Part shown: piece after piece, positions 51,085 through 58,265 of the stretch
How the letters are laid out: each line of letters opens with the position of its first letter
Numbering within the stretch: the stretch's first letter is position 1
NCBI GenBank assembly: GCA_007116995.1
Contig: SKHL01000030.1
Span: forward strand, 1 to 64,000
Length of the DNA stretch: 64,000 nt
Direction of reading: 5' to 3'
Origin: Limnochordia bacterium
Lineage (GTDB): Bacteria; Bacillota; Limnochordia; Darwinibacteriales; DTU012
Made by a program: the position numbers and the translations under genes
Notes under the pieces: model-generated
The model's database searches: none
Told to the model about the DNA's origin: nothing
Seen by the model: only the letters and a program-made list of their open reading frames with translations

Positions 51085-51393
51085 TTAAAACTCTTCTTTT
51101 TTATACCATTCGTAATCCCGAGAAACGAAAACATGTTTTGAATCTCCGATTGTACCGACATACTCCACATTATCCGGAACTTCCCGCTCCTCATGTGTAC
51201 CTACAATGTAGAATGTACACTCTACAATGTCATTATCAAAAGTAGCAACTTCTTCCGTGTCCGTAGTCCAGACTGAGATTACCACATCTTCCCCATTTTC
51301 GTCCAAGAAAGTTCCGAGAATCTTAGAACCCGTACTCATCTTAAACTTCACGTTATCACCAACCACTGTATTCCACACCACTATGTTTTTCAT
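51085..51393 (-). CDS. Hypothetical protein
   Basis: 102 aa, ATG after AGGAGAGAGG. Small beta-rich protein (VVGDNVKFKMSTGSKILGTF; EDVVISVWTTD), of the size and pattern of single-domain barrel proteins. No family assigned. Its start overlaps the upstream gene by four bases. Confidence 0.63.
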   Translation of the reverse strand: MKNIVVWNTVVGDNVKFKMSTGSKILGTFLDENGEDVVISVWTTDTEEVATFDNDIVECTFYIVGTHEEREVPDNVEYVGTIGDSKHVFVSRDYEWYKKEEF

Positions 51394-51659
51394 TTACCTC
51401 TCTCCTTCCAGACTTTCTTGTACTCAGACACCAGTTCCTTTGGTATTACTTTTTTCCAACACTCATTTCCAATAGGGTAACACCCCATATCGTCAATTTC
51501 AGGGATTTCCGCATAAGGACTAATAATCTCATTATCACAGTTCATACGAACCCACTTTGCTCTACGCGGGTGTTTTATTTCTTTCTCGCAAACTATACAG
51601 GGTTCCGGATACACTGTAACTTCCGACCCATTCACAATAATCTTATCGTATTCCTCCAA
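51390..51659 (-). CDS. Small cysteine-rich protein
   Basis: 89 aa, TTG start after GAGAGGGG. CIVCEKEIKHPRRAKWVRMN, a later Cys, and GCYPIGNECWKKV: the pattern of phage zinc-binding proteins with CxxC then G.ECxK. Unknown role. Confidence 0.65.
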   Translation of the reverse strand: MEEYDKIIVNGSEVTVYPEPCIVCEKEIKHPRRAKWVRMNCDNEIISPYAEIPEIDDMGCYPIGNECWKKVIPKELVSEYKKVWKERGK

Positions 51660-51665
51660 TATACC

Positions 51666-52061
51666 CTACCCCTCTCCCAGTACACTTAATATCTCTTCAC
51701 GAGTCCAACCAACCCAATCCATCGGAATCATACCACCCACAGCGATATCTTTTTCGTCAAATCTAACTAAAATTCGTGTTACACCTATATTCAAGATACT
51801 CCACTCCACTCCCACATGTCTATTGTCATACAAAACACGCAAAACATCTATAGTAGTCATAGTGTTATCGAGTCTATCCGTCTTGTCAATCTCATCCAGC
51901 AGATACTCAACCTCTTTTTCATTCAAAACATCAACGACTCGATACCCATTCTCACGAAGAACCTCAGTCAACTCTTTCTTCGTACCCACGTCCTCAGTAA
52001 CCATCAGACGTAGATCCCCTTTACGTAAGTACCGATAGAACCCATACAATCTCTTACCCAT
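51666..52061 (-). CDS. Hypothetical protein under early promoter P5
   Basis: 131 aa from ATG 52061 (a TTG just before it is also usable) after AAAGGGG. Basic N-terminus (KRLYGFYRYLRKGDLRL), alpha/beta remainder. First gene after the host-type promoter at 52108. Confidence 0.63.
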   Translation of the reverse strand: MGKRLYGFYRYLRKGDLRLMVTEDVGTKKELTEVLRENGYRVVDVLNEKEVEYLLDEIDKTDRLDNTMTTIDVLRVLYDNRHVGVEWSILNIGVTRILVRFDEKDIAVGGMIPMDWVGWTREEILSVLGEG

Positions 52062-52107
52062 CAACTCCAACCCCTTTCTAATCTTAGTTTATCCACTACC
52101 CACTTAA

Positions 52108-52136
52108 AGTATACCATACAAAACTATACAAGTCAA
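52108..52136 (-). promoter_or_regulatory. Host sigma-A-type promoter P5
   Basis: TTGACT (52136..52131), 17-bp spacer, TATACT (52113..52108), TGG before the -10. Confidence 0.85.
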
Positions 52137-52146
52137 TACCGTAATG

Positions 52147-52168
52147 AAAAAAGAGTACCGAAGTACTC
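52147..52168 (-). terminator. Intrinsic terminator before P5, UUCG tetraloop
   Basis: GAGTAC-TTCG-GTACTC followed by TTTTTT. Confidence 0.82.
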
Positions 52169-52181
52169 CTCTTCTCAACGC

Positions 52182-52397
52182 CTACCACCCACCAGTAAGC
52201 GAATATTCAATCTTATGTAGATTCGATTTCTTGTTTAACTTGACCATAAACTTGTCCAAGTCTTTCTCTGTAGAGAAATCCCTCTCAAAGTACTCAATCC
52301 TACCAGTATATCCGACCTCACTCCACCGAACCATAAATTTATTCGCTTTTTTTCGTGTTATTGATAGTTCATCAATTATACCACTCCGTCTAGTCAT
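52182..52397 (-). CDS. Hypothetical protein
   Basis: 71 aa from ATG 52397 after GGAGGTTAGTACT. Its C-terminal half (DKFMVKLNKKSNLHKIEYSL) resembles the middle of the next gene (KLRSVVKSKGISCRIDYTTF), so both may carry a related small alpha/beta module. Confidence 0.63.
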   Translation of the reverse strand: MTRRSGIIDELSITRKKANKFMVRWSEVGYTGRIEYFERDFSTEKDLDKFMVKLNKKSNLHKIEYSLTGGW

Positions 52398-52412
52398 AGT
52401 ACTAACCTCCAA

Positions 52413-53156
52413 CTACAAATTCCTTTTGAGATTTTCATTACTACGTGAAACCACTAATTTCTTTGAATCTCGAAAACCGCGAAACTCATCCGGAGAAATA
52501 TCAATAACAGTTCTCGGAGAAAACCATCCCCGTCCGTCATCATTCATTTTTACGAACATAGAATCTTCCCCTTCTACCAAACTCGCAGTACTCTGCCAAA
52601 CCGACCCAACCTCAAGAGTCTGACCACCTACTCTAATTTCCCGCAAGACAACAAACCGATCATTCACATCCAGACCCAAATTCCTACGTTTTTCTTCCTC
52701 TTTCCGGTCTCTCTCTTCTCTTTGAACCTCCGGATCCTGTGACGTATCCGAATTCCCAAACGTAGTATAATCAATCCTACACGAAATTCCCTTACTCTTT
52801 ACCACACTACGAAGTTTTTCTACCCAGTTCGTTACTTTCTTAAATGTCATATCCTTACTCACAGACTCCACCAATAACCATGTATTGACTTCTCCGCCCC
52901 CAGCAAAAATACTCTTGTTAAAAGTCTCCCTAGCCATATAATTGCTATCCCCTACCTGCTCATCGACTACTCTCCACTTCTTACCTAAAACCTTCTTCAC
53001 AAACTCATCAATAATTTTATCTCGATTATCCGACACATTAGTTTTAATCACAAGAGTAGCAAAACCCCAACCAACCGAAGTTTTCCGTCTCCCCTCACTT
53101 ACAGACTGTAACTTACTCACCCTTAAACCTTCAAGTATCTTACCATGATTTTTCAT
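52413..53156 (-). CDS. Hypothetical protein
   Basis: 247 aa from ATG 53156 (GAGGTGGGTGGAG upstream). Two parts: an alpha/beta region (residues ~30-135), a charged linker (REERDRKEEEKRRN), and a C-terminal ~90 residues (LDVNDRFVVLREIRVGGQTL) of beta-barrel type. No family recognised. Confidence 0.65.
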   Translation of the reverse strand: MKNHGKILEGLRVSKLQSVSEGRRKTSVGWGFATLVIKTNVSDNRDKIIDEFVKKVLGKKWRVVDEQVGDSNYMARETFNKSIFAGGGEVNTWLLVESVSKDMTFKKVTNWVEKLRSVVKSKGISCRIDYTTFGNSDTSQDPEVQREERDRKEEEKRRNLGLDVNDRFVVLREIRVGGQTLEVGSVWQSTASLVEGEDSMFVKMNDDGRGWFSPRTVIDISPDEFRGFRDSKKLVVSRSNENLKRNL

Positions 53157-53181
53157 AACTCCACCCACCTCAAAAGTAAAT

Positions 53182-53334
53182 TCAGTAACATATATAATCT
53201 ATACGAAAAAAGAGAGAACCAAGTACGTCCTCCCTCCATCTGAAGCGATCCGGTTCCACTTCACAGACCACCCCAGGAACATTCCACCTCAGACTCACTT
53301 TTGAGTCTTTTGAAACTAACACCTGATCGTCCAA
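53182..53334 (-). CDS. Small hypothetical protein (50 aa)
   Basis: TTG at 53334, eight bases after GAGGGG. Product begins LDDQVLVSKDSKVSLRWNVP and stays open through a terminator and late-promoter element to a stop at 53182. The frame is convincing; running through the terminator is unusual. Confidence 0.5.
   Translation of the reverse strand: MDDQVLVSKDSKVSLRWNVPGVVCEVEPDRFRWREDVLGSLFFRIDYICY
53191..53205 (-). promoter_or_regulatory. Late-type promoter variant, TCGTATAGATTATATA
   Basis: Just after the terminator at 53212, 35 bases before the ATG at 53156. Confidence 0.45.
53207..53234 (-). terminator. Intrinsic terminator inside the 3' end of the small gene
   Basis: GGGAGGAC...GTTCTCTC stem with two G-U pairs, followed by TTTTTT. 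Confidence 0.6.
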
Positions 53335-53347
53335 AACACCAACCCCT

Positions 53348-53791
53348 CTAGTTTATCAAAGTCCGATAATGAGCTCTTTGTATGTTATACCCACCAGCGA
53401 CTATCGTAGTGACTGAAACACTCTTAACATCACCAGTTACCCGACCATCCAACCCACCATTGTCATTACGATAAACATCAAATTCCAAAATGTTGCCAGC
53501 TTTTTTCTCCAACCTCCGAAGAAGATTCGTCTTTCTGTCCTCCGCATCCCTCCGAAACATTTTCTCCATATCCTCATCTGTCGCCCCAAACCGAATGTCC
53601 CGAGCAATATATTTAGGGCAGTTATTTCGGAGAAAATTGTCGGCTTTCTCATGAGCCTCACGATACCCCTCTGACAGTAAACCACCATGATCATTACGAA
53701 TCCGAGTATATTCACTTTTAATGTTCCGAAACCACTCGAGATCCCGAATAACAGTCTCCTCAATCCACTCATCAAGATTCGTATATTTCAT
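53348..53791 (-). CDS. Conserved mobile-element protein ending AGGYNIQ
   Basis: 147 aa, ATG after AGGAAGGGG. Helical body and a C-terminal block NGGLDGRVTGDVKSVSVTTI, then AGGYNIQRAHYRTL. That ending is a recognisable conserved feature of a family in Gram-positive phages and mobile elements, function unknown. First gene after early promoter P6. Confidence 0.74.
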   Translation of the reverse strand: MKYTNLDEWIEETVIRDLEWFRNIKSEYTRIRNDHGGLLSEGYREAHEKADNFLRNNCPKYIARDIRFGATDEDMEKMFRRDAEDRKTNLLRRLEKKAGNILEFDVYRNDNGGLDGRVTGDVKSVSVTTIVAGGYNIQRAHYRTLIN

Positions 53792-53836
53792 ATCTAAACC
53801 CCCTTCCTAACACTAGTATCTCTCAACCACACTCTA

Positions 53837-53865
53837 AGTATACCATACAAAACTATACAAGTCAA
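53837..53865 (-). promoter_or_regulatory. Host sigma-A-type promoter P6
   Basis: TTGACT (53865..53860), 17-bp spacer, TATACT (53842..53837), TGG before the -10. Confidence 0.85.
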
Positions 53866-53873
53866 TACGTACA

Positions 53874-53900
53874 GAAAAAATAACCCTGATTAGGGTTATT
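53874..53900 (-). terminator. Intrinsic terminator before P6
   Basis: AATAACCCTAATCAGGGTTATT hairpin followed by TTTTTT. Confidence 0.82.
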
Positions 53901-53917
53901 TATATGAGTCTCAATCA

Positions 53918-54208
53918 TCATGAATTCTTAGAGTTATCCACAGTACCCCCAGAGTTATCCACAGAAGACTTCCTCTTTAAATGACTCCCAATATCTTCCC
54001 CACAGAACGGGCAGAAATTAAACATAAGACCCTTCTTATGTTCTCCCGACTTCGTACCAAACCCATGAGTATACTGTTCCCCCGTATCTAGATTCGTTAC
54101 CACCAAATCAAAGATACCCTTCCTTATACGAGTATACAAGTCATCGACAGTCTGATCCAACAACTCACACGGAATAACCTTCTTACCCTCTACTCTACAC
54201 TTACTCAC
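53918..54208 (-). CDS. Zinc-knuckle protein with repeated VDNS tail
   Basis: 96 aa, GTG start after AGGGAGGGG. NFCPFCGEDI supplies a zinc pair. The tail repeats SVDNSGGTVDNSKNS, and its DNA contains two perfect TTATCCACA nonamers. Function unknown. Confidence 0.66.
   Translation of the reverse strand: MSKCRVEGKKVIPCELLDQTVDDLYTRIRKGIFDLVVTNLDTGEQYTHGFGTKSGEHKKGLMFNFCPFCGEDIGSHLKRKSSVDNSGGTVDNSKNS
53934..53963 (+). promoter_or_regulatory. Two tandem DnaA-box-like nonamers
   Basis: TTATCCACA at 53934-53942 and 53955-53963, same orientation, 21 bp apart (two helical turns). Both match the consensus DnaA box exactly. They lie within codons for the repeated VDNS tail, so coding repetition is the competing explanation. 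Confidence 0.42.
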
Positions 54209-54220
54209 ACAAACCCCTCC

Positions 54221-54460
54221 CTACTGTATTAAATCCTCTTCTTCAAAGTAACTTATGTCTCCCAATTTCTCACAAAAAACCTCTATCTCTAGTACATCAC
54301 TATCTTTTCTATAATCATAATTGTAATAGACCCGATCTATCTCATACATAACTCCACTAACAGTCAAAATCTCCCCCACCAAAGGAGACGAATTAACCGA
54401 ATCCCACTCGACTGTACTCAACTCCACATCACCACAAATAAAGAATAATCTAGTTCTCAT
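54221..54460 (-). CDS. Hypothetical protein
   Basis: 79 aa, ATG after GGGGAGGGAG, overlapping the thymidine-kinase stop by four bases. Beta-rich (LVGEILTVSGVMYEIDRVYY), small-barrel-like. No family recognised. Confidence 0.63.
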   Translation of the reverse strand: MRTRLFFICGDVELSTVEWDSVNSSPLVGEILTVSGVMYEIDRVYYNYDYRKDSDVLEIEVFCEKLGDISYFEEEDLIQ

Positions 54461-55065
54461 ATACTCTCCCTCCCCGACCTCTCCCTACTAAAAAATCGAG
54501 AAAGAAAATCCTTTCTACAAACCGGAACATACTTATCATTTCCACCAATCTCAATCTGATCCCCGTCTACCACGATCTCACCATTTTCGTCCGTTCTCAT
54601 ATTAAAAATCGCCTTCCTATCACAGAACCAACAAATAGTCTTCACTTCCTCAATCGAATCAGCATATACTAATAGATGATAGCTACCCTCAAATAAGTTC
54701 CCCTGAAAATCAGACTTCAGACCATAGCAAATGACCGGGACATTATGTGTATCCACAATCATAACCAACTGCATAATATGTTCATATGTAAGAAACTGAG
54801 ACTCATCTACCAGTATACAGTCAATCGCCCTCGACTCTAGTCCTAATTTCAAAATGTCCTCAATATCATCATTCTTACTAATAACAACCGCACTACGACT
54901 CATCCCCATACGAGACGTTACCTTACCAATACCATACCGATCATCAATACTAGGGGCAAGTACCACTACGAACTTCCCCCTCTCTTCATAATTATGAGCG
55001 ATTTTTAAAATCTCAACCGACTTACCCGCGTTCATAGTAGAGTACCGAAAGTATAGTTTCGCCAA
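54457..55065 (-). CDS. tdk: Thymidine kinase (type II)
   Basis: 202 aa, TTG start after GGGGAGG. P-loop YSTMNAGKS (about 8-16), DDRYG/ITSR-like segment, Walker B LVDESQFL, and the zinc lasso with ICWFCDRKA and a late VCRKDF. These are the standard features of tetrameric thymidine kinases. It phosphorylates thymidine to dTMP and complements dUTPase and the HD and deoxyribosyltransferase-like enzymes in dTTP supply. Confidence 0.92.
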   Translation of the reverse strand: MAKLYFRYSTMNAGKSVEILKIAHNYEERGKFVVVLAPSIDDRYGIGKVTSRMGMSRSAVVISKNDDIEDILKLGLESRAIDCILVDESQFLTYEHIMQLVMIVDTHNVPVICYGLKSDFQGNLFEGSYHLLVYADSIEEVKTICWFCDRKAIFNMRTDENGEIVVDGDQIEIGGNDKYVPVCRKDFLSRFFSRERSGRESI

Positions 55066-55082
55066 AGAAAGACCTCCCCAAG

Positions 55083-55226
55083 TTATTTATCCTCCCTGAA
55101 TGTCCCTCCCAATATAGTGTATATGTCCCTCACCAAAGACTCAAACACCTCGTCATACTCATTATACGAGTACTGTTCTCGTACAATCTTTCTCGCCCTA
55201 GTCCACAGTTTTTTATCTACCTTCAT
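55083..55226 (-). CDS. Small hypothetical protein (47 aa)
   Basis: ATG at 55226 after GGGGAG. Product begins MKVDKKLWTRARKIVREQYS and ends TFREDK; helical and charged. Fills the gap between thymidine kinase and the next gene. Confidence 0.65.
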   Translation of the reverse strand: MKVDKKLWTRARKIVREQYSYNEYDEVFESLVRDIYTILGGTFREDK

Positions 55227-55238
55227 ATATAAACTCCC

Positions 55239-55568
55239 CTATCTAGAATAGAAACTGTTCGTAACCGCAATCTCCGTATGATTCCCCATCCGACCCTCTT
55301 CGTTAATACAGTCCACAATACCCGGATCCCGAGCTAAAACAGAAAAAACGAACTTGTCCAAGTTTTGACAACAGTAATCCTTGTACCCTACCCAGATCTG
55401 AGTCCCCCGAATGTTCATGTCATCCAAAATCTCTAAGAATACCCCTATCCCCATCTGATACTTTGCAAAAATACTTGTCAACACAGACCCGGCACCCGGA
55501 TTCCCCTCAGACATAATAGCCATAGCCTCACCCAAACCCACAGTCTGAAAATCAATCTTCTCTCTCAT
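55239..55568 (-). CDS. Conserved phage hypothetical protein
   Basis: 109 aa, ATG after AGAAAGGAG. GNPGAGSVL ... LDDMNIRGTQIWVGYKDYC is a conserved stretch I have seen in many phage and mobile-element proteins of unknown function. Confidence 0.72.
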   Translation of the reverse strand: MREKIDFQTVGLGEAMAIMSEGNPGAGSVLTSIFAKYQMGIGVFLEILDDMNIRGTQIWVGYKDYCCQNLDKFVFSVLARDPGIVDCINEEGRMGNHTEIAVTNSFYSR

Positions 55569-55583
55569 CTACCTATCTCCTTT

Positions 55584-55748
55584 CTATACTATCTCAAATG
55601 TAGTTCCCTCATAAATAGGGTTTAATTGTACTATACCAAACTTCTTCCCCTTCTGAGTCCGAAACACCAACCATCCATCTTCCCTTTTTTCAACCTCAAC
55701 AATCGTCCCCTCTCTAGCCCACATACTATCCAGAAGTCTGACCTTCAT
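55584..55748 (-). CDS. Small hypothetical protein
   Basis: 54 aa from ATG 55748 after GAGGAGTGTAGGAG. All-beta, SH3/KOW-like pattern (EGTIVEVEKREDGWLVF). Overlaps the preceding gene. Confidence 0.6.
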   Translation of the reverse strand: MKVRLLDSMWAREGTIVEVEKREDGWLVFRTQKGKKFGIVQLNPIYEGTTFEIV

Positions 55749-55917
55749 TTCTCCTACACTCCTCACATCGTACTATTTCCGGATGATATACAACTAAGTG
55801 ATATACTCTAACCCCATACTTCTCACATAGGTGAATTTCTTTCCGGCTTGTCTGATCTTTTTCATTAGGAGATAAATACCCACACTGACCACAAAACCTT
55901 GACCTATCTACAAGCAT
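55726..55917 (-). CDS. Small zinc-finger protein
   Basis: 63 aa, ATG 55917 after GGGGGAAG. CGQCGYLSP, HLCEKYG and VRCEECRR give a four-plus cysteine zinc cluster. Overlaps genes on both sides by 14-23 bases. Confidence 0.64.
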   Translation of the reverse strand: MLVDRSRFCGQCGYLSPNEKDQTSRKEIHLCEKYGVRVYHLVVYHPEIVRCEECRRNEGQTSG

Positions 55918-56101
55918 CATCTTCCCCCTTACCCCAAGACTCCTTCCCTGTCAGTAAGAGTCCCCTAGCAAAATACGCCATCTGTAACATACCTTCGTCC
56001 ATCTCATCCCGTTTCTCGATCTTCTCAAACCCATCTATTTGTTTATTTAGACACTCAAGATCAATTTCCACCGTACCCCTAGCTCTACACACCTTCCCCA
56101 T
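55904..56101 (-). CDS. Hypothetical protein
   Basis: 65 aa from ATG 56101 after GGTGGGAG. Helical (EIDLECLNKQIDGFEKIEKR). No family recognised. Confidence 0.58.
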   Translation of the reverse strand: MGKVCRARGTVEIDLECLNKQIDGFEKIEKRDEMDEGMLQMAYFARGLLLTGKESWGKGEDDACR

Positions 56102-56102
56102 T

Positions 56103-56282
56103 CTACTCCCACCTTTCCCCATTCCACCGTGTTAGATTTATCTTCCGTTTCTTACCCGTATCAAATGTCTCTAACATCCCATGACCTATACGGTACGACC
56201 ACGCCTCACAATGATAGAAAAACTCACTTAGAGATAGTAGTACGTTTCCCCAGAAGTATCTCGGCATATAACAGATTACCAT
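56103..56282 (-). CDS. Small hypothetical protein
   Basis: 59 aa from ATG 56282, six bases after AGGAGG. Aromatic-rich N-terminus (MPRYFWGNVLLSLSEFFYH) and a basic end. May be membrane-associated. Confidence 0.6.
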   Translation of the reverse strand: MVICYMPRYFWGNVLLSLSEFFYHCEAWSYRIGHGMLETFDTGKKRKINLTRWNGERWE

Positions 56283-56313
56283 CAATATCCTCCTACTTTT
56301 ACGAAAAAGTACA

Positions 56314-56508
56314 CTACTCACTCTGTTCACCATCCAACATACAGTCAATAAACTCCTTACATTCCCTCAGTGACCCTTTAGGGTACACTTTCTCCACCCG
56401 AACCATATCTAGTGTATAGATAAACCATCTCGGCTCACTTTTATACGGATGATTCTCAATCTTGAACCCTCTGTACTCATGAATCTTTCTACTTTTTTCT
56501 GAACTCAT
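56314..56508 (-). CDS. Small hypothetical protein
   Basis: 64 aa, ATG after AGAGGATGG. EYRGFKIENHPYKSEPRWFI and ECKEFID: the beta-beta-alpha 'yRGf.I..' pattern of small phage proteins of unknown function. Confidence 0.64.
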   Translation of the reverse strand: MSSEKSRKIHEYRGFKIENHPYKSEPRWFIYTLDMVRVEKVYPKGSLRECKEFIDCMLDGEQSE

Positions 56509-56511
56509 ACT

Positions 56512-56823
56512 CTAACCATCCTCTACCACGTTATCACATATCTCAATATCGTCCGACTCACACTCCGGACACCACACGTCTACTTCATTAAAATAACTCG
56601 TATAACTACCAAGAGACGAACTACAACCCTTCCACCCACACTCCTTACATTCAGCGGGATAAAACCCTCTCTTCAACTCTTCCTCCGTACATAACGTCCT
56701 CACCTTAACCCTCAACTCCCTCATACGTCTTTCCGAGAACATTACCGCCCTCAAGTCACGATACTTCTTCCGATTGTTCTGACCCTTCTTCCCGAAGATC
56801 TTTCTCCATCTCTTATACTCCAC
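56512..56823 (-). CDS. Zinc-ribbon protein with basic N-terminus
   Basis: 103 aa, GTG start after TAAGGAG, overlapping the next gene's end by 11 bases. Basic helix (RKIFGKKGQNNRKKYRDLR), then ECKECGWKG and WCPECESDD zinc pairs. Likely nucleic-acid binding. Confidence 0.65.
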   Translation of the reverse strand: MEYKRWRKIFGKKGQNNRKKYRDLRAVMFSERRMRELRVKVRTLCTEEELKRGFYPAECKECGWKGCSSSLGSYTSYFNEVDVWCPECESDDIEICDNVVEDG

Positions 56824-57154
56824 TGTTACACTCCTTAGTTTCCAATAAACTCCTCACTTCCAACTCCCTAGACATATTACTCCGTAACCAGTTTTCCATA
56901 AACCGAACCGCCCGATCAGTCTTTTTCTCGTATGTAATACCAAACAATCTCTCTAAAAAGTTAGGGTTTCTGACGATCCTGTGATAGTTAATCGTATGAG
57001 CAATATTGATATTGTCCCACTCATGCACACCCGAAAGAACCCTATATTCACAAGTGACTACAACATAATCTCCCCAAACACCACCACAACCTAAGATAGT
57101 ACACTCCACGTTCCCAACAGTAAATCTACTCAGATTCCTCTTCTCGAATTCCAT
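56813..57154 (-). CDS. Hypothetical protein
   Basis: 113 aa, ATG after AAAGGAG. Alpha/beta with GCGGVWGDYVVVTCEYRVL; no family recognised. Overlaps genes at both ends, as in a coupled early operon. Confidence 0.62.
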   Translation of the reverse strand: MEFEKRNLSRFTVGNVECTILGCGGVWGDYVVVTCEYRVLSGVHEWDNINIAHTINYHRIVRNPNFLERLFGITYEKKTDRAVRFMENWLRSNMSRELEVRSLLETKECNSGV

Positions 57155-57299
57155 TATTTTTCTCCTTTACTTCTTCATAGTAATCCAACGCACGCAAAGC
57201 CCCTCCCCCATACCCTAATCGGCTAAGAGCGTGAGACACATCATACCCTTTACCTTCATCGACTTTACCGTCTAACCAATGAAATCTAAATGTCTTCAC
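57126..57299 (-). CDS. Small conserved phage-type protein (57 aa)
   Basis: GTG at 57299 after AGAAAGGCGG. Begins MKTFRFHWLDGKVDEGKGYD, then LSRLGYGGGALRALDYYEEV. The 'fhWLdGk...LGyGgGALraLDyy' sequence is a familiar small phage family of unknown function. It overlaps the next start by 29 bases. Confidence 0.72.
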   Translation of the reverse strand: MKTFRFHWLDGKVDEGKGYDVSHALSRLGYGGGALRALDYYEEVKEKNNGIREEESE

Positions 57300-57399
57300 T
57301 GTAATCCGCCTTTCTAAGTTTAACTCTTTGAACTTAAATCTTCATATTTAACTCCTACACATCAAAACAACCCCTCTCTAAATTTAACTCTCTATACCA
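57300..57399 (-). other. Leader with three GAGTTAAA repeats and two mini-frames
   Basis: Between a late-type promoter and the GTG at 57299. Three copies of GAGTTAAA, each near a purine-rich site. Two tiny frames follow good ribosome-binding sites: ATG-TGT-AGG-AGT-TAA and ATG-AAG-ATT-TAA. TAAGTT...AACTTA can pair. Could regulate translation; no function shown. Confidence 0.35.
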
Positions 57400-57409
57400 C
57401 TATATACGG
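57400..57409 (-). promoter_or_regulatory. Late-type promoter, CCGTATATAG
   Basis: TTTTTCCGTATATAGTGG directly after the terminator at 57415. Confidence 0.6.
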
Positions 57410-57437
57410 AAAAAGAGTCCCAAAAAACACGAGACTC
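57410..57437 (-). terminator. Intrinsic terminator after the basic CxCxC gene
   Basis: GAGTCTC...GGGACTC hairpin followed by TTTTT. Confidence 0.7.
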
Positions 57438-57682
57438 TAGAAATAAAGTGGTTTATTCATCACTAATTCATACCTACCAGATTTAAGTAAAATCTTAGCT
57501 CGTTTCCTCTCTCTGTGAACTTCTCTCAAGTCCGGTCTACATCCTATGTTACCGTTTCTCCTACGATAGTTACGAGTACATCCACAAATACAACGATCCT
57601 GTCTTCTCTTGACCCGAGTACCGACTAACTTCCCTCCACGTAAAATAGCTTTACCTAATTTTGTTGGTTCTTTTTCAGTCAA
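57437..57682 (-). CDS. Small very basic Cys-containing protein
   Basis: 81 aa, TTG start after GGGGAAGGTGAG. RCICGCTRNYRRRNGNIGC gives a compact cysteine cluster with many Arg, then another basic helix. Probable nucleic-acid binder; family not known. Confidence 0.65.
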   Translation of the reverse strand: MTEKEPTKLGKAILRGGKLVGTRVKRRQDRCICGCTRNYRRRNGNIGCRPDLREVHRERKRAKILLKSGRYELVMNKPLYF

Positions 57683-57707
57683 GACTATCTCACCTTCCCC
57701 AATTAGT

Positions 57708-57923
57708 CTAGTAGTACAGAACCCACCACCGTTTCAACTCACACCCAAACACAAACATCTTCATACTAATAACTACCGAATACACAACAAAGATTTGTGA
57801 TAACATATATACTACCTTCAACCAGAACGGATCTAAACTACCCGAGAATAAAAAAGTCCAAATGTCATAAAGCATAAATACAAGTATAATCATCAGTATA
57901 GAAAACAAGAAAAACTTCTTCAT
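57708..57923 (-). CDS. Two-helix membrane protein
   Basis: 71 aa, ATG after GGGTGAG. Hydrophobic segments at about 4-24 and 35-60, Lys at the start. Unknown function. Confidence 0.63.
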   Translation of the reverse strand: MKKFFLFSILMIILVFMLYDIWTFLFSGSLDPFWLKVVYMLSQIFVVYSVVISMKMFVFGCELKRWWVLYY

Positions 57924-57983
57924 TTCTCTAACTCACCCTACCTCACTCTGAAAGCTAAGTTCATAGAAACTACATCCCCCAGT

Positions 57984-58238
57984 CTACTCTTCATAATCAT
58001 CACCAGGATCATAGGAAATCGTCATAGTAACAGTCTCCACCTCAGAATCTCGTTTCCGATCCTGATTCACAGTATCAAACATCCATTGATCTAACATATA
58101 ATATACCGAATTTTCATCGTCCTCTATAGACTCAATCTCACGAACACCAAAAAACCCTAATCTATACAACTTACCCGGTTTTGAATGTGTCTTCGCATTA
58201 GATATGTCCACTTCAGGGAACTTAATTACCTTATTCAT
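57984..58238 (-). CDS. Hypothetical protein
   Basis: 84 aa, ATG after AGGAGGG. Starts MNKVIKFPEVDISNAKTHSK and ends very acidic (SYDPGDDYEE). No family recognised. Confidence 0.63.
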   Translation of the reverse strand: MNKVIKFPEVDISNAKTHSKPGKLYRLGFFGVREIESIEDDENSVYYMLDQWMFDTVNQDRKRDSEVETVTMTISYDPGDDYEE

Positions 58239-58265
58239 ACCTACCCTCCTATGATATTTAATACC

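Noticed and set aside
52144..52623. Open frame of ~159 codons on the + strand
   Set aside because: Runs across two well-supported minus-strand genes and a terminator; no ribosome-binding site or domain.
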